Below are positions 9,313 to 18,665 of a DNA stretch of 64,000 bases, piece by piece. This DNA comes from Cupriavidus necator N-1. Its GTDB lineage: Bacteria > Pseudomonadota > Gammaproteobacteria > Burkholderiales > Burkholderiaceae. The translations under genes were made by a program, and so were the position numbers. The notes beneath the pieces are model-generated. The model saw only the letters and a list, made by a program, of their open reading frames with translations, was not told the DNA's origin and ran no database searches. Positions within the stretch are counted from its first letter, which is position 1; the number at the start of each line of letters is the position of its first letter. The stretch is taken from contig NC_015727.1 of the NCBI RefSeq assembly GCF_000219215.1, positions 992,001 through 1,056,000 on the forward strand, in the 5' to 3' direction.

Positions 9313-9957
9313 TCATTGGCCGTCCCTCCAGCTCGTAAGCCCCATCAGCTCCAGCGTGCTGCGACCTTCACGCAAGTCGTCCATCATCTTCGCTTCCTTA
9401 TCGGCGCGGGACTGGCCGCGGATCAGTGTGTTCTCGACGTAGGCCCTTGGAATTACCAGGACGCCATCATCATCGGCCACCACCAAATCGCCAGCCGCTA
9501 CCGGCGTACCGGTAAAGCTAATCGGCTGGCCGACCGAAGCTGAATTGGCCTTGATTGTTCCGCGCATGGAAATGCCACGGGTGAACACAGGAAAGCGCCG
9601 CGCCGTAAGGGCTGCGATGTCCCGCACGCCGCCATCGATGACCAGACCGATCACTCCGGCCGCTTCGGCTGCCACAGTCAGCACTTCGCCCCAGTATCCA
9701 GAAACGAAGCCGCCAGTCGAGACAACGAGCACGCTGCCGCGCGGCACCTTTTCCATGGCAATGTGGATGGACAGATTGTCGCCGGGCGAGCACTCCAGCG
9801 GATAGGCAGGACCGGCAACCGAAGCGCCCGCCCATACCGTGCGGATAGCTGGGTCGACCGAACTGGTGGTCAGGCCTGAAGCCTCGTACAACGTGGAGGT
9901 ACCCAGCTGGCGTGCCTGTTCTAGCGTTGCTGCTTCATAGCTTTTGATCGTAGACAT
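9313..9957 (-). CDS. RraA-type aldolase/decarboxylase family protein (block A, third in order)
   Basis: A 214-residue RraA/dimethylmenaquinone-methyltransferase-like protein. The family includes 4-hydroxy-4-methyl-2-oxoglutarate (HMG) aldolases with oxaloacetate decarboxylase activity. IGLVIDGGVRDIAAL supplies the Arg-Asp pair (Arg for the pyruvate moiety, Asp for the metal), and VVADDDGVLVIP closes the fold. Its ATG overlaps the stop of the preceding RraA gene (TAATG). It is the most divergent of the three RraA proteins in this operon and has no counterpart in block C's two-gene unit. Confidence 0.85.
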   Translation of the reverse strand: MSTIKSYEAATLEQARQLGTSTLYEASGLTTSSVDPAIRTVWAGASVAGPAYPLECSPGDNLSIHIAMEKVPRGSVLVVSTGGFVSGYWGEVLTVAAEAAGVIGLVIDGGVRDIAALTARRFPVFTRGISMRGTIKANSASVGQPISFTGTPVAAGDLVVADDDGVLVIPRAYVENTLIRGQSRADKEAKMMDDLREGRSTLELMGLTSWRDGQ

Positions 9958-10637
9958 TAGGCCTTCCTTTGCAGTGTGTGGTAACCCAGCGCCGCTCGTG
10001 CCTCGCCCAACGTCTTGCCCTGCGCCAGTTGTTCACGAATGCGTGATTCGGTCTCTTCAATCTTGCGGGCCGTCTCGGCTACGTCGCGCGCACGGCCGCG
10101 CGGGACGATAACGACGCCATTGGCGTCCGCCACGACGATGTCGCGAGAAGCCACACGCACAGTGCCAATCCCCACCGTGGCGTTTACTGATTCGACCTGC
10201 ACGCGGTCCTTGCCGGTACGCATGAAGCGGCCCGCCGTGAACAACGGGTAGTTGTCGCCGATTGCCTTGTTCACATCGCGGCAGACGCCGTCGATTACCG
10301 TGCCAGCGATGCGGCGCAGCCCTGCGTACTGGGTCATGATGTCGCCCCAGACGGTGCAATCTGTGCGGCCGTCGTTGTCGATCACGACTACATCGCCTTC
10401 CGCGACGTCGTCGATGAAGTCTCCGACGGTGCCTGGCGGCACGCTGGCGGGCACGTACTTGACGGTGAACGCCGGACCTACGACAACCTTCGTGTAGTCA
10501 ACCAAGGGCATGATGTCGAGCGCTTGACCGTGCAGGCCTAGCTTGTCCATGGCGTCCGAGACGCCGGGCGTGTCCAGGCCGGCGAAGAGCGCGACCAGTT
10601 CCTGGTCTTCGGCATTGGCTTTGAGGGAATTCGTCAT
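9957..10637 (-). CDS. RraA-type aldolase/decarboxylase family protein (block A, second in order)
   Basis: A 226-residue RraA-family protein. It opens with the ELVALFAGLDTPGVSDAMD region, with AGTVIDGVCRDVNKA holding the catalytic Arg-Asp pair and VVADANGVVIVPRGRA near the end. It is very similar over its length to the protein at 21158-21814, which also follows a homologue of 10659-11318, so the two-gene unit has been duplicated. Likely a metal-dependent pyruvate aldolase or oxaloacetate-type decarboxylase, with substrate unknown. Confidence 0.87.
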   Translation of the reverse strand: MTNSLKANAEDQELVALFAGLDTPGVSDAMDKLGLHGQALDIMPLVDYTKVVVGPAFTVKYVPASVPPGTVGDFIDDVAEGDVVVIDNDGRTDCTVWGDIMTQYAGLRRIAGTVIDGVCRDVNKAIGDNYPLFTAGRFMRTGKDRVQVESVNATVGIGTVRVASRDIVVADANGVVIVPRGRARDVAETARKIEETESRIREQLAQGKTLGEARAALGYHTLQRKA

Positions 10638-10658
10638 TGGAGCTCCAGGAAGAATTTG

Positions 10659-11318
10659 CTATTGGGCGCGGATGGCCTCGAATTCCTTGTCGTGCATAAC
10701 CTCAGCTACCGAGCGGCCGGCGCAGACGGCGGCCACCATGCCGTCTTGTCGCTTGGCGATGCGCTCGCTCAGGTCAAGCACCTCTTCGATGCGCGAAGCG
10801 GGAACGAACACCGTGCCGCACCGGTCGGCGATCACGTAATCGTCTTCATGGACGGTCACGCCAGCCATCTGAACGGGCTTGCCGGAATCAATTTGAATCA
10901 CCCGGTTGCGCGCACTAATCATGGTCACGCCGCGCCCATAGACCGGGTAGCCAATGGCCTCGCTGCCCTCGATGTCGCGGCTCATACCGTCAATGACCGA
11001 TCCACGCACTTGCTTGATATATGCCGCGTTGGCCAGGATGTCACCCCAACAGGAGATGCCGTCCACGCCTCCAGCGATCACGAGGACGCGGTCATCTGTG
11101 GTGACCGCATCAATTACCGGCGAGATGAGATGTACGGTGGGCTTTGCATCAGCCTTCGGGCCGAGCTGGATAGTGCTGGCGCGTCCGACGATCTTTGGAC
11201 AGTCCCAAAGAGGCCGAAGCCCATAGGTCGCACCAGAAAGCCCGAGAAAGTCAAGCGCATCGGAGACGGTGTTCGTGTCGAGCGATGCAAGGCGGTCGAG
11301 TAGGGAGAGCTGGATCAT
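10659..11318 (-). CDS. RraA-type aldolase/decarboxylase family protein (block A, first in order)
   Basis: About 219 residues. The start chosen (M-I-Q-L-S-L-L) matches residue for residue the start of the paralogue at 20493-21161. An in-frame ATG 15 bases upstream (11333) is the alternative. RGSVIDGMSRDIEG carries the Arg-Asp pair and VIADRCGTVFVPA is the usual C-terminal strand. First gene of the operon, with the shared promoter element about 50 bp upstream and a LysR gene divergent to it. Confidence 0.87.
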   Translation of the reverse strand: MIQLSLLDRLASLDTNTVSDALDFLGLSGATYGLRPLWDCPKIVGRASTIQLGPKADAKPTVHLISPVIDAVTTDDRVLVIAGGVDGISCWGDILANAAYIKQVRGSVIDGMSRDIEGSEAIGYPVYGRGVTMISARNRVIQIDSGKPVQMAGVTVHEDDYVIADRCGTVFVPASRIEEVLDLSERIAKRQDGMVAAVCAGRSVAEVMHDKEFEAIRAQ

Positions 11319-11369
11319 TGCGCTGGGTCTCATGAAGGTTCCCAGGAATCATGGTATCGACTTGCTAAT

Positions 11370-11403
11370 ATGTAAATTCTGAAGTAGATATCTCTGTGAT
11401 ACG
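11370..11403 (-). promoter_or_regulatory. Shared RraA promoter element, copy A
   Basis: Read on the minus strand: CGTAT, 19 bases, then GAATTTACAT. The same arrangement occurs before RraA genes at 20405-20438 and 19393-19425. TTTACA could be a -35 hexamer, with CATGAT 17 bases on as a weak -10. The upstream half would then be where the divergent LysR protein binds (inference). The element ends about 51 bp before the RraA start. Confidence 0.6.
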
Positions 11404-11502
11404 ATTTTTGGAACAGGATAGCCGGCGCTAGTGCGCCTCCAGCATCGCTCGCCACAGATTCCGGCTCGGAGCTGGCGCGAAACTACATGTGTGGATACAC
11501 CT

Positions 11503-12414
11503 ATGAACAATACGATCGACTTCCGGCTGATACGACAGTTATGGATGTTCCTGGCAGTCGCCGAGGAGCAGCACTTCGGACGCGCTGCCCAGCGACTTAA
11601 CATGTCACAGCCCCCACTGACGGAGCAGATTAAGGTGCTGGAACAGGCACTTAAGCTTCACTTGTTCGAACGCTCCCGGCGCGGCACCCAGCTGAGTCCG
11701 GCGGGGGCGGCGATCCTGCCGGCCGTGCGTCAGTTCGCCGGCCAAGTTGAGCGGTTGGAGCGTGTCGTTCGCGAGGTTGCCTCCGGCCAGTCTGGCGTGT
11801 TGCATATCGGAGCCGTCACCTCGGCCATGCTCGAATCGGTGCCACCTTTGCTTGACGCGCTCAAGCAGGTGCATCCGGATCTGACAGTGTTCGTCAAGGA
11901 AATCGACAGCGTCGAGGCGATTCCGGGCCTGGAGGCAGGGGAGCTCGATTTGGCTTTCGTTCGCCTGGATGGCGAGGTAGGGAATGGCATTGCGACGATG
12001 CCCCTGGCGGAAGACCGGCTTGCCGTGGCCCTACCTAAAGATCACGCACTTGCCGCGCTGCCCAGGGTGAGTCTTCGGTCGCTAGCGACCGAATCACTTG
12101 TGATGTCGTCTAGGGAGCGGAGCCCTGTCTACTTCGATCTGCTGACATCAGTTTGCCGTTCCCATGGGTTCATTCCCCGAGTTTTGCATGAGGTCCGAAC
12201 AATCACTTCTCAAGTTGCTTACGTCGGATGCGGCCAAGGCGTGGCTCTAGTGCCCTCGTCAATGCGCAAGTTGGCTCCGGAAAGTGTGGTCATTCGTCCG
12301 CTGAAAGAGCGGATCATGGTAGTTGCAGCTGCGCTCGCATGGAATGCCAACCGTTACCACCCAATGGTTGATGTGGCAGTGGCATGGCTGAAGCAACAGA
12401 GCGGTCGTCGTTGA
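11503..12414 (+). CDS. LysR-family regulator, divergent from block A operon
   Basis: A 303-residue LysR protein starting MNNTIDFRLIR. The helix-turn-helix is FGRAAQRLNMSQPPLTEQIK, followed by the effector domain (about 95-300). It is a clear paralogue of the LysR at 19454-20386 across the whole length (shared FLAVAEE, EIDSVEA, VGCGQGVALVPSSMRK). The shared operator-like element lies in the 185-bp gap to the divergent RraA gene, so it is the likely activator of the RraA/dehydratase/Glt operon. Confidence 0.93.
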   Translation: MNNTIDFRLIRQLWMFLAVAEEQHFGRAAQRLNMSQPPLTEQIKVLEQALKLHLFERSRRGTQLSPAGAAILPAVRQFAGQVERLERVVREVASGQSGVLHIGAVTSAMLESVPPLLDALKQVHPDLTVFVKEIDSVEAIPGLEAGELDLAFVRLDGEVGNGIATMPLAEDRLAVALPKDHALAALPRVSLRSLATESLVMSSRERSPVYFDLLTSVCRSHGFIPRVLHEVRTITSQVAYVGCGQGVALVPSSMRKLAPESVVIRPLKERIMVVAAALAWNANRYHPMVDVAVAWLKQQSGRR

Positions 12415-12512
12415 TCCGCGGCGCCCTTTAGGTAGGAAAGGCCCCGAAATTCTCCCTTTTCTGCCATAAGGCGACCAGCTTGGCTGACCTTTTATCCGTT
12501 AGCACCATAAAA

Positions 12513-12541
12513 CCCCGTCCTTCAGGGCCTTCTGGGCGGGG
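12513..12541 (-). repeat. Possible right-end hairpin of an IS200/IS605-type element
   Basis: On the minus strand, CCCCGCCC, a GAAGG..CTGAAGG core and CGGGG form a hairpin like the right end of tnpB-carrying elements. I found no convincing tnpB in the 12415-12800 gap, which otherwise holds no recognisable gene. It would be a second relic besides 4199-4232. Confidence 0.25.
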
Positions 12542-12800
12542 ATATAAGGTGCGAGTCTAAGCTCCAGGAAGAAGCTTCCAAGGCCATCGATTGCTCAGAG
12601 AATGCATCTGGCAACCCCAAAGCTCAGCACCTGTTCTTGAAGAATTGAGATGAGCTACTGGCGTGCGGGGTGGAGTCTTGGGCTTTCGAACCAGACCAAT
12701 TGCCGCCAGCGCCAGCAAAGCTCGAAAATAGCTGATATCCGATGCGGCTGTATGATGCGACGGTTGGCTTTGAAAAGTCTGTCCTATTACGCAACTCCCC

Positions 12801-13202
12801 GTGGAAAACGAAACCCACCTGCAGTTTGACTCCCTGCAATCCCTCGCCCGCCGCACTGATGCTGTGACTTCCGATTGTGCGTGCAGCGCCCCTGAGCTCG
12901 ATGAATGGACCTCCTTGCCCGTCTCCTTCCCAGAGCAACAGCTTAGCGTCATTGGCACCCTGGTTCGCGACATCTACACCGAGGCGACATTTGCGGAGTA
13001 CCACCCTCACGGCACAACCCTCTGGTCAGCCAAAGCACCGATTGCTCCACTCTACTATCCGTACAACCGGTGCACCGTCTCGGAATGCAGCGCGTGCCAG
13101 CGAGTGTATTTGCGCTACGTGGAAGGCGGAGGGTACTTCGTTGACCCCCGCATCCGTCGTCTGAGAACCAGCGTTCTTGTTGACGCCCTACTCCCTGAGT
13201 AG
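12801..13202 (+). CDS. Conserved hypothetical protein with C-terminal CxxC-type motif
   Basis: A 133-residue frame beginning with GTG. The C-terminal third, with YNRCTVSECSACQRVYLRY then EGGGYFVDPRIRRL, looks like a small conserved protein seen in Burkholderiales. The three cysteines could bind metal, but no function is known to me. It stands alone between the LysR gene and decayed DNA. Confidence 0.6.
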   Translation: MENETHLQFDSLQSLARRTDAVTSDCACSAPELDEWTSLPVSFPEQQLSVIGTLVRDIYTEATFAEYHPHGTTLWSAKAPIAPLYYPYNRCTVSECSACQRVYLRYVEGGGYFVDPRIRRLRTSVLVDALLPE

Positions 13203-13231
13203 ACTGGAACCGCCGGTTCGTTCTAGCCGCG

Positions 13232-13306
13232 CTACTCGGCGTAGACTCCTGCGGCCTTGATGACCGGCGTCCAGCCCGCGACTTCCGCCTTCCAAGCGTC
13301 GGCGCG
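13232..13306 (-). pseudogene. C-terminal fragment of a Bug/TctC receptor
   Basis: The last 24 codons of a minus-strand reading, ending in AWKAEVAGWTPVIKAAGVYAE then TAG, match the typical end of tripartite-tricarboxylate receptor proteins (W..VI..A.V). No intact upstream part is seen. The adjoining frames suggest decay. A fourth Bug locus in the window, now lost. Confidence 0.55.
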
Positions 13307-13960
13307 TCTTGTCGCTCGGCTACCTGGCGTCCCTCGCTCACGCGTGAGACGAGTCACTGGATTCCTTCCGGCACTTTATTCACGCCTCCGGTCGGTTCGC
13401 GAATTACCACTTGCACTGCCTTTCGCAACACGGGCTTTGACGCCCGCTGGCAGACAGCGACCTTGATGCGTGGGGCCACCAGGAGGCGGACCTCTTACTA
13501 CGATTCCTGACCGACGTTGGGTGTCGCGGGGCAGCAGCAACTTACCGGTCGTGCCGGCGCGGGTCGTACGGCGTCGGGTCGACATATGCCCGCACGCCAT
13601 CGAATAGTTCGCCGAGCAGCCCGGATTGCGAATTCTGCACCGGTCGTCAGCTTCATTCCGAACCGCTTAGGGGCAAGCAGGAAGCCGCTCGCCATAACGA
13701 GAACGGGCTTGCTCGGCGCCGAGCCGCCCTGAGTTCGGCAGGGACCCCCGGCCATGCAGCAGTTCCACGAGCCACTGGGAGCTCGCCCGACGTCAACGGC
13801 CGACCGGTCAAGTCAAGTCGGTAGGCTCGTGCCAGCACTCCAACTAATCCTCCGGAAGGTAGCATTCGTCAGACCACACCAGCCTCCCAACTCGGCCGGC
13901 CATAGCCACAAGGCGTAGTCACCAGACAGATTGGGATCTCGACCGCGGTGTAGCGATGAG
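13307..13960. other. Decayed region before the IS3 element
   Basis: No intact gene. A minus-strand stretch near 13620-13690 reads RFGMKLTTGAEFA, faintly like FAD-dependent amino-acid oxidases, but the frame breaks at once. Best viewed as remnant DNA next to the insertion sequence. Confidence 0.4.
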
Positions 13961-14029
13961 TGTGGTGGTCTAATTTCCTCGGACAGGTCGATAGGAGGAC
14001 AATCCGGAATCGACGAGGAAAAAAGATAG

Positions 14030-14326
<297 letters not shown>

Positions 14327-14907
14327 GCTACCGGGTGGTAGCCCACTTGCAACAGGAGGCCGTATCGGTCAGTAACGCCTGCCGGGTATTGCAGGTGAGC
14401 CGCTCGGGCTACTATGCGCACCGCCGCGCCAAGCCAAGCATGAAGACTCTGCAGGAGCAGACCCACGTCAAAGCGGCGTTCGCTGCGAGCGGCGCGAGCT
14501 ACGGCAGCCGGCGTGTCATGCATGCGGTGCGGGAACAAGGGGTGCACCTTGGCCGCTACCGGATTCGTAGGCTGATGCGCGAAGCGGGCTTGCGTGCGAC
14601 CTGGAAGCGTAAGTTCGTGTCGACGACTGACAGCAAACACACTCTGCCAGTGGCAGAGAACGTGCTGAACCGGCAATTTGACGTGGCCGAGCCGAATCGG
14701 GCCTGGACTTCAGACATCACCTATGTCCGCACGGCCCAAGGCTGGCTGTATCTGGCGGTCGTGCTGGACTTGTACTCGCGCAAGGTCGTGGGCTGGTCGA
14801 TGGCGCCGACCATGCCGGCCGACCTGGTGATGTCGGCACTGAGCATGGCGCTGCAGCAGCGAAGGCCAGCGCCGGGACTGGTGCTGCACTCGGATAGGGG
14901 CAGTCAG

Positions 14908-16359
14908 CACGGATTCAACCGGTCGTCGCAACACTAGATTGTCGAACAGATTTTAGATAGTCGTCCAGGGCTTCGGCAGGTGTCTTCCAACCAAGCGTTT
15001 TTCGGGGCCTGGTATTCAGTGCATTGGCAACGGCCTGGATCTCTCGAGCGCTCCAACGGGATAGGTCTGTGCCTTTTGGAAAGTATTGTCGCAGAAGACC
15101 GTTCGTGTTCTCGTTCGTGCCGCGCTGCCATGGACTGTGCGGATCGGCGAAGAATACCTTTACCCCGGACTCGACGGTGAAGCGGGCGTGATCGGATAGT
15201 TCCTTGCCACGATCCCAAGTCAATGACCGCCACAACTGGGCAGGCATGTCGGACACCGTCTTCTTGAGCGCATTGGCCATCGTGACAGCTCCGTAGCCAG
15301 CCAGTGCGGGGCCATTCTTCGTCCGGGGAGTCGACCCATAGCCTTTCTCCCGAGGCACGTGGACGAGCATGGTGAAACGGCTTGATCTCTCCACCAGCGT
15401 CCCAATAGCAGATCGGTTCAGGCCGATGATCAGGTCACCCTCCCAATGCCCTGGCACAGCACGATCCTGCGCTTCTGCAGGCCGGCTAGAGATCATCACA
15501 TCCTCGCTAACATGCGCCCAGGCCTTGGCTTGTGCCCTGGCCCTCGGTACGCGCAACGCCCGCCCAGTGCGCAGACAGCTGACCAGCTCGCGCTTGAGAG
15601 CGCCGCGGCCCTGGATATAGAGCGCTTGGTAAATGGCTTCGTGAGATATGCGCATGGATTCATCATCCGGGAAGTCGATCTGCAGCCGATTGGAAATCTG
15701 TTCGGGCGACCAGCCATTGACCCATTTGCGGTCACCGCGATGCGGTTTGTTTCTTCCTTTGAACGGCGCTTGCCGAGGCCCAGAAATTTCACGGCCATCA
15801 GCGTCGCAAACCTTGCCCTCCAAACGATCTTGCACATAGTGGCGCAGCCGTGGGTTAGTCACCAATTTCGACGGTTTGGGTCTTTTGGCAACCAGTTCCG
15901 CCTTCCACTGCGCAACTGAAGCCCGATACTCAAGCTGGCCGCCACGAGTTGCAGCGTTACGCGTCAGTTCCCGGGAGACCGTTGACGGGCTGCGTCCGAT
16001 ACGGCGAGCGATCTCGCGTACTCCGACGCCTTGGAGCGAAAGTAGCCCAATCTCTTCTCGCTCCGCGAACGACAAATACCTACCAGATATAGGGTTCGAC
16101 ATGAAAAGTGGCATACCGCCACGATAGCGGAACCAGCGCGCGCCTACTGCCTGCGATACGCCAACCGCCTCTGCTGCCTTCTCACTTGTAATGCCTGTTG
16201 CGATTTGCGCCCAGAATCGCCGCTCGATCTCACGCCGATGCGACGGTGCACCTGGAGAGCGCATCGCTCCTCGCCCTGTCAACTTCTGCATCCACCCCGC
16301 TGGCCGTCCCATAAACACCTCCTCGATTAAAGGTGTTGCGACGACCGGTTGAATCCGTC
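14908..16359 (-). mobile_element. Complete IS30-family insertion sequence nested in the IS3 element
   Basis: 1452 bp long. Perfect 26-bp inverted repeats lie at 14909-14934 and 16333-16358 (outward ends ACGGATTCAACCGG). The target CAG is duplicated at 14905-14907 and 16360-16362. The transposase gene is intact and its stop lies inside the left repeat. It looks complete and potentially active. Confidence 0.95.
14915..16312 (-). CDS. IS30-family transposase
   Basis: A 465-residue protein starting MGRPAGWMQ after AGGAGG spaced six bases. It has a helix-turn-helix region ([18 protein letters not shown]) and a DDE catalytic domain with D in [10 protein letters not shown] in LTWDRGKEL and E in [17 protein letters not shown]. 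Longer upstream frames would extend through the inverted repeat into the host IS and are rejected. Confidence 0.94.
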   Translation of the reverse strand: MGRPAGWMQKLTGRGAMRSPGAPSHRREIERRFWAQIATGITSEKAAEAVGVSQAVGARWFRYRGGMPLFMSNPISGRYLSFAEREEIGLLSLQGVGVREIARRIGRSPSTVSRELTRNAATRGGQLEYRASVAQWKAELVAKRPKPSKLVTNPRLRHYVQDRLEGKVCDADGREISGPRQAPFKGRNKPHRGDRKWVNGWSPEQISNRLQIDFPDDESMRISHEAIYQALYIQGRGALKRELVSCLRTGRALRVPRARAQAKAWAHVSEDVMISSRPAEAQDRAVPGHWEGDLIIGLNRSAIGTLVERSSRFTMLVHVPREKGYGSTPRTKNGPALAGYGAVTMANALKKTVSDMPAQLWRSLTWDRGKELSDHARFTVESGVKVFFADPHSPWQRGTNENTNGLLRQYFPKGTDLSRWSAREIQAVANALNTRPRKTLGWKTPAEALDDYLKSVRQSSVATTG

Positions 16360-16947
16360 CAGTACGCGAGCGCGGAGTATCAGGCCTTGCTGGCACGCCA
16401 TCAGATTGTTTGCAGCATGAGTCGAAAAGGCAATTGCTGGGATAACGCGGTGACGGAACGGTTCTTCCTAAACCTGAAGATGGAGCGCGTGTGGCAGCGT
16501 CAATACGCCAACCACGCCGAGGCACGGCGCGACATCACCCAGTACATCGTTGGTTTCTATAATCCGGTGCGCTTGCACTCAACCCTGGGGTATCTGTCGC
16601 CCGCTGTCTACGAGGCGAAATCGACAGAAAAAGAACCTATCTGCCTGTCCGAAATAACTTGACCACTACAGAGTTTCCGAGCCCCGACTATTGCGAAGAA
16701 AATAATGGGAAGGTCTCATGACCCTCCCCTAGTCCACCAAACTTCCGACACATCAAATTTCTGGTGGGGAGACACCAACTCTCTGCGGCTATACCCTGAT
16801 TCCAGTATTTGCTTCAACCTGTCCTGTCCCATCGAGGTTGCCGTACTTCGCGAGGTCCGGCATCAACGCCGAGGCGAGGCGTGCTCACCTGCCAGGACAT
16901 GGTCCTCGTCAACTAGCGTACCGAGTGACTGAATGAGGGAAATGGTC

Positions 16948-17931
16948 TTACTCCATCTTCGCACCAGATACACGGATAATCTCCGCGTACTTGACCAGTT
17001 CAGTTCTCATAAACTCTCCGAACCACGGCGCGTTACGCCCCGGCGACATCACGACGCCCAGGCTCTGTTCCATTTGCTTCTTCACCTCGGGGTCCGCCAA
17101 TATGGCGTTGATTTCCCGATTCAGGAACTCTTGAATCGGCGTGGGGAGCTTCGCGGGCGCGAGCACGCCATACCATGCGGAAGCCAGCATGTCCTTGTAG
17201 CCAAGCTCGGCGAACGTCGGGACATCAGGAAGGGCAGCGATGCGCCTCTCAGAGGCGACTGCGAGCGCTCTGAGGCTTCCTGCTTTAACTTGCGGCAGTG
17301 AACCGGTATCAAGGATAAAGTCGAGTTGACCCGCCATCAGGTCGGAGATTGCCGGACCGCTGCCTTTATATGGCACGTGCACCGCGTCTACGCCAGCAAC
17401 CCGCTTCAGCAAGGAAGCCGCAAGATGCTGCGAAGACCCTGACCCAGCCGTCCCGTAGTTGAGTGTGCCTGGCTTCTTCTTCCCTTCGTCGATGAGTTCC
17501 TTTGCCGATTTGAAACGCGATGTCTTTGGCACCTCCAGTACGTTGGGAATCAGGCCAACATACGCGACAGGCGTGAAGTCTTTGACAGGGTCGAACCCCA
17601 ACTTGGAGTACAGATACGGGCCAGCCGCGTTGGTCGAACTTGTCGCCATAAGAAGGGTGTAACCATCCGGCTTCTCCCGTACGAACGCGGCCGTACCGAT
17701 AGTACCGCCGGCGCCCGCCCGGTTATCCACGACAACCGCCTGCTTGATTCGGGCACCAAGCTTCTGAGCGATAATGCGGGAAAGAGCGTCGGTGGCACCA
17801 CCGGCCGCCCAAGGAACAACAAGCTTGATTGGTCGCTCCGGGTAGCCAGGGACCTGTGCCGAGGATACGCTCGGAATCAGGAGTGCGACGGAGAACGATG
17901 CGCTGATGGCAAAGTGTTTGGCGTGTCTCAT
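16948..17931 (-). CDS. Bug/TctC-family periplasmic receptor
   Basis: A 327-residue tripartite tricarboxylate transporter receptor-like protein. A signal peptide (about residues 1-25, ending VSSAQ) is followed by YPERPIKLVVPWAAGGATDALSR, the family's ligand loop, and GTAGSGSSQHLAASLL and VPYKGSGPAISDLMAGQ. No TctA/TctB genes are nearby. It is downstream of the RraA gene and RraA pseudogene on the same strand, so it probably senses or binds a carboxylate linked to that operon. Confidence 0.93.
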   Translation of the reverse strand: MRHAKHFAISASFSVALLIPSVSSAQVPGYPERPIKLVVPWAAGGATDALSRIIAQKLGARIKQAVVVDNRAGAGGTIGTAAFVREKPDGYTLLMATSSTNAAGPYLYSKLGFDPVKDFTPVAYVGLIPNVLEVPKTSRFKSAKELIDEGKKKPGTLNYGTAGSGSSQHLAASLLKRVAGVDAVHVPYKGSGPAISDLMAGQLDFILDTGSLPQVKAGSLRALAVASERRIAALPDVPTFAELGYKDMLASAWYGVLAPAKLPTPIQEFLNREINAILADPEVKKQMEQSLGVVMSPGRNAPWFGEFMRTELVKYAEIIRVSGAKME

Positions 17932-18084
17932 GGCCTTCTAGTCTTGAATGTTAGCCCCGCAGTGCCGGGGGCTTAAGCGACGGGTTCTCTGCGTAGATGA
18001 CCCCATAACTGGCAGGCCGCTGCCCGGCATTCGCTACAAACCGGCCAGGGCCATTTGATTTCATGTGGAAAGCGAGACGGAGTA

Positions 18085-18282
18085 GCCCGTGGGACCGGCA
18101 TGAAAGGACGGCACCAGGCTCCAGCACCTTCCAAAAGCACTCCCCTTCGCAAACTACAGTCGCGACCTCGGCCTTGATTCGTTCCTTACGTTCTTTGCCG
18201 TCATCCCACAGTACAGTGTGTCGATGACCTCGGCGAGTGCGAATGCGGGAAGGGGATTGATTGTCAGACTGGACGGTGCCAC
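18085..18282 (-). pseudogene. Deleted and frameshifted copy of the neighbouring RraA gene
   Basis: From a GTG at 18282 it reads APSSLTINPLPAFALAEVID, matching the start of the intact RraA protein (ATSSLTVNPVPALAPAEVIE). It then jumps to the C-terminal TAKN segment, missing roughly 130 codons, and ends with VLEPGA after a frameshift. The ribosome site and promoter element are also duplicated upstream (18341-18350). This is a tandem duplicate that lost its core. Confidence 0.8.
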
Positions 18283-18454
18283 GCAGTCTCCTAGGAAAGT
18301 TGCCTTCTAATGAGAGAATTCTCCGGCAACGTCTCGCATTTGTAAAATACGAATCTCGGAAGATTTTGATATTGAAAACCTATTGAACGGCCCGTTTCGG
18401 CTATGTCGCTCGCGCTCGGCCGTTGTTGTCCAAGAATTGCTATTGCGGCATCAC

Positions 18455-18658
18455 CTACACAGCTTTCCCCGCGGCGGACCAAGCAATCCTATTCTTGCTT
18501 CCATCAGCAGGAGCACCACAGCGAATCAAGGCCGAAGTGACTGTAGGGACGCCACCGGGCTCCAGCACCCTTCCCAAGGCGCTCCCGTTCGTAAACTCCC
18601 CTGTAGCCATTCTGTCGAAAGCGAGGGACGCGAACGCAATCGCGTTCCCTCTCATCAT
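18455..18658 (-). other. Second degenerate segment sharing the GSA..RVLEPG tail
   Basis: This minus-strand reading contains GEFTNGSALGRVLEPGGV, similar to CEGECFWKVLEPGAV in the pseudogene at 18085-18282. It follows the RraA stop directly and looks like another decayed repeat unit rather than a gene. Together the two segments fill most of the gap between the Bug and RraA genes. Confidence 0.35.
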
Positions 18659-18665
18659 TGTCGAT

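Noticed and set aside
13498..13755. Possible FAD-dependent amino-acid oxidase fragment (RFGMKLTTGAEFA)
   Set aside because: Only about 13 residues look right and the frame breaks immediately, too weak to annotate.
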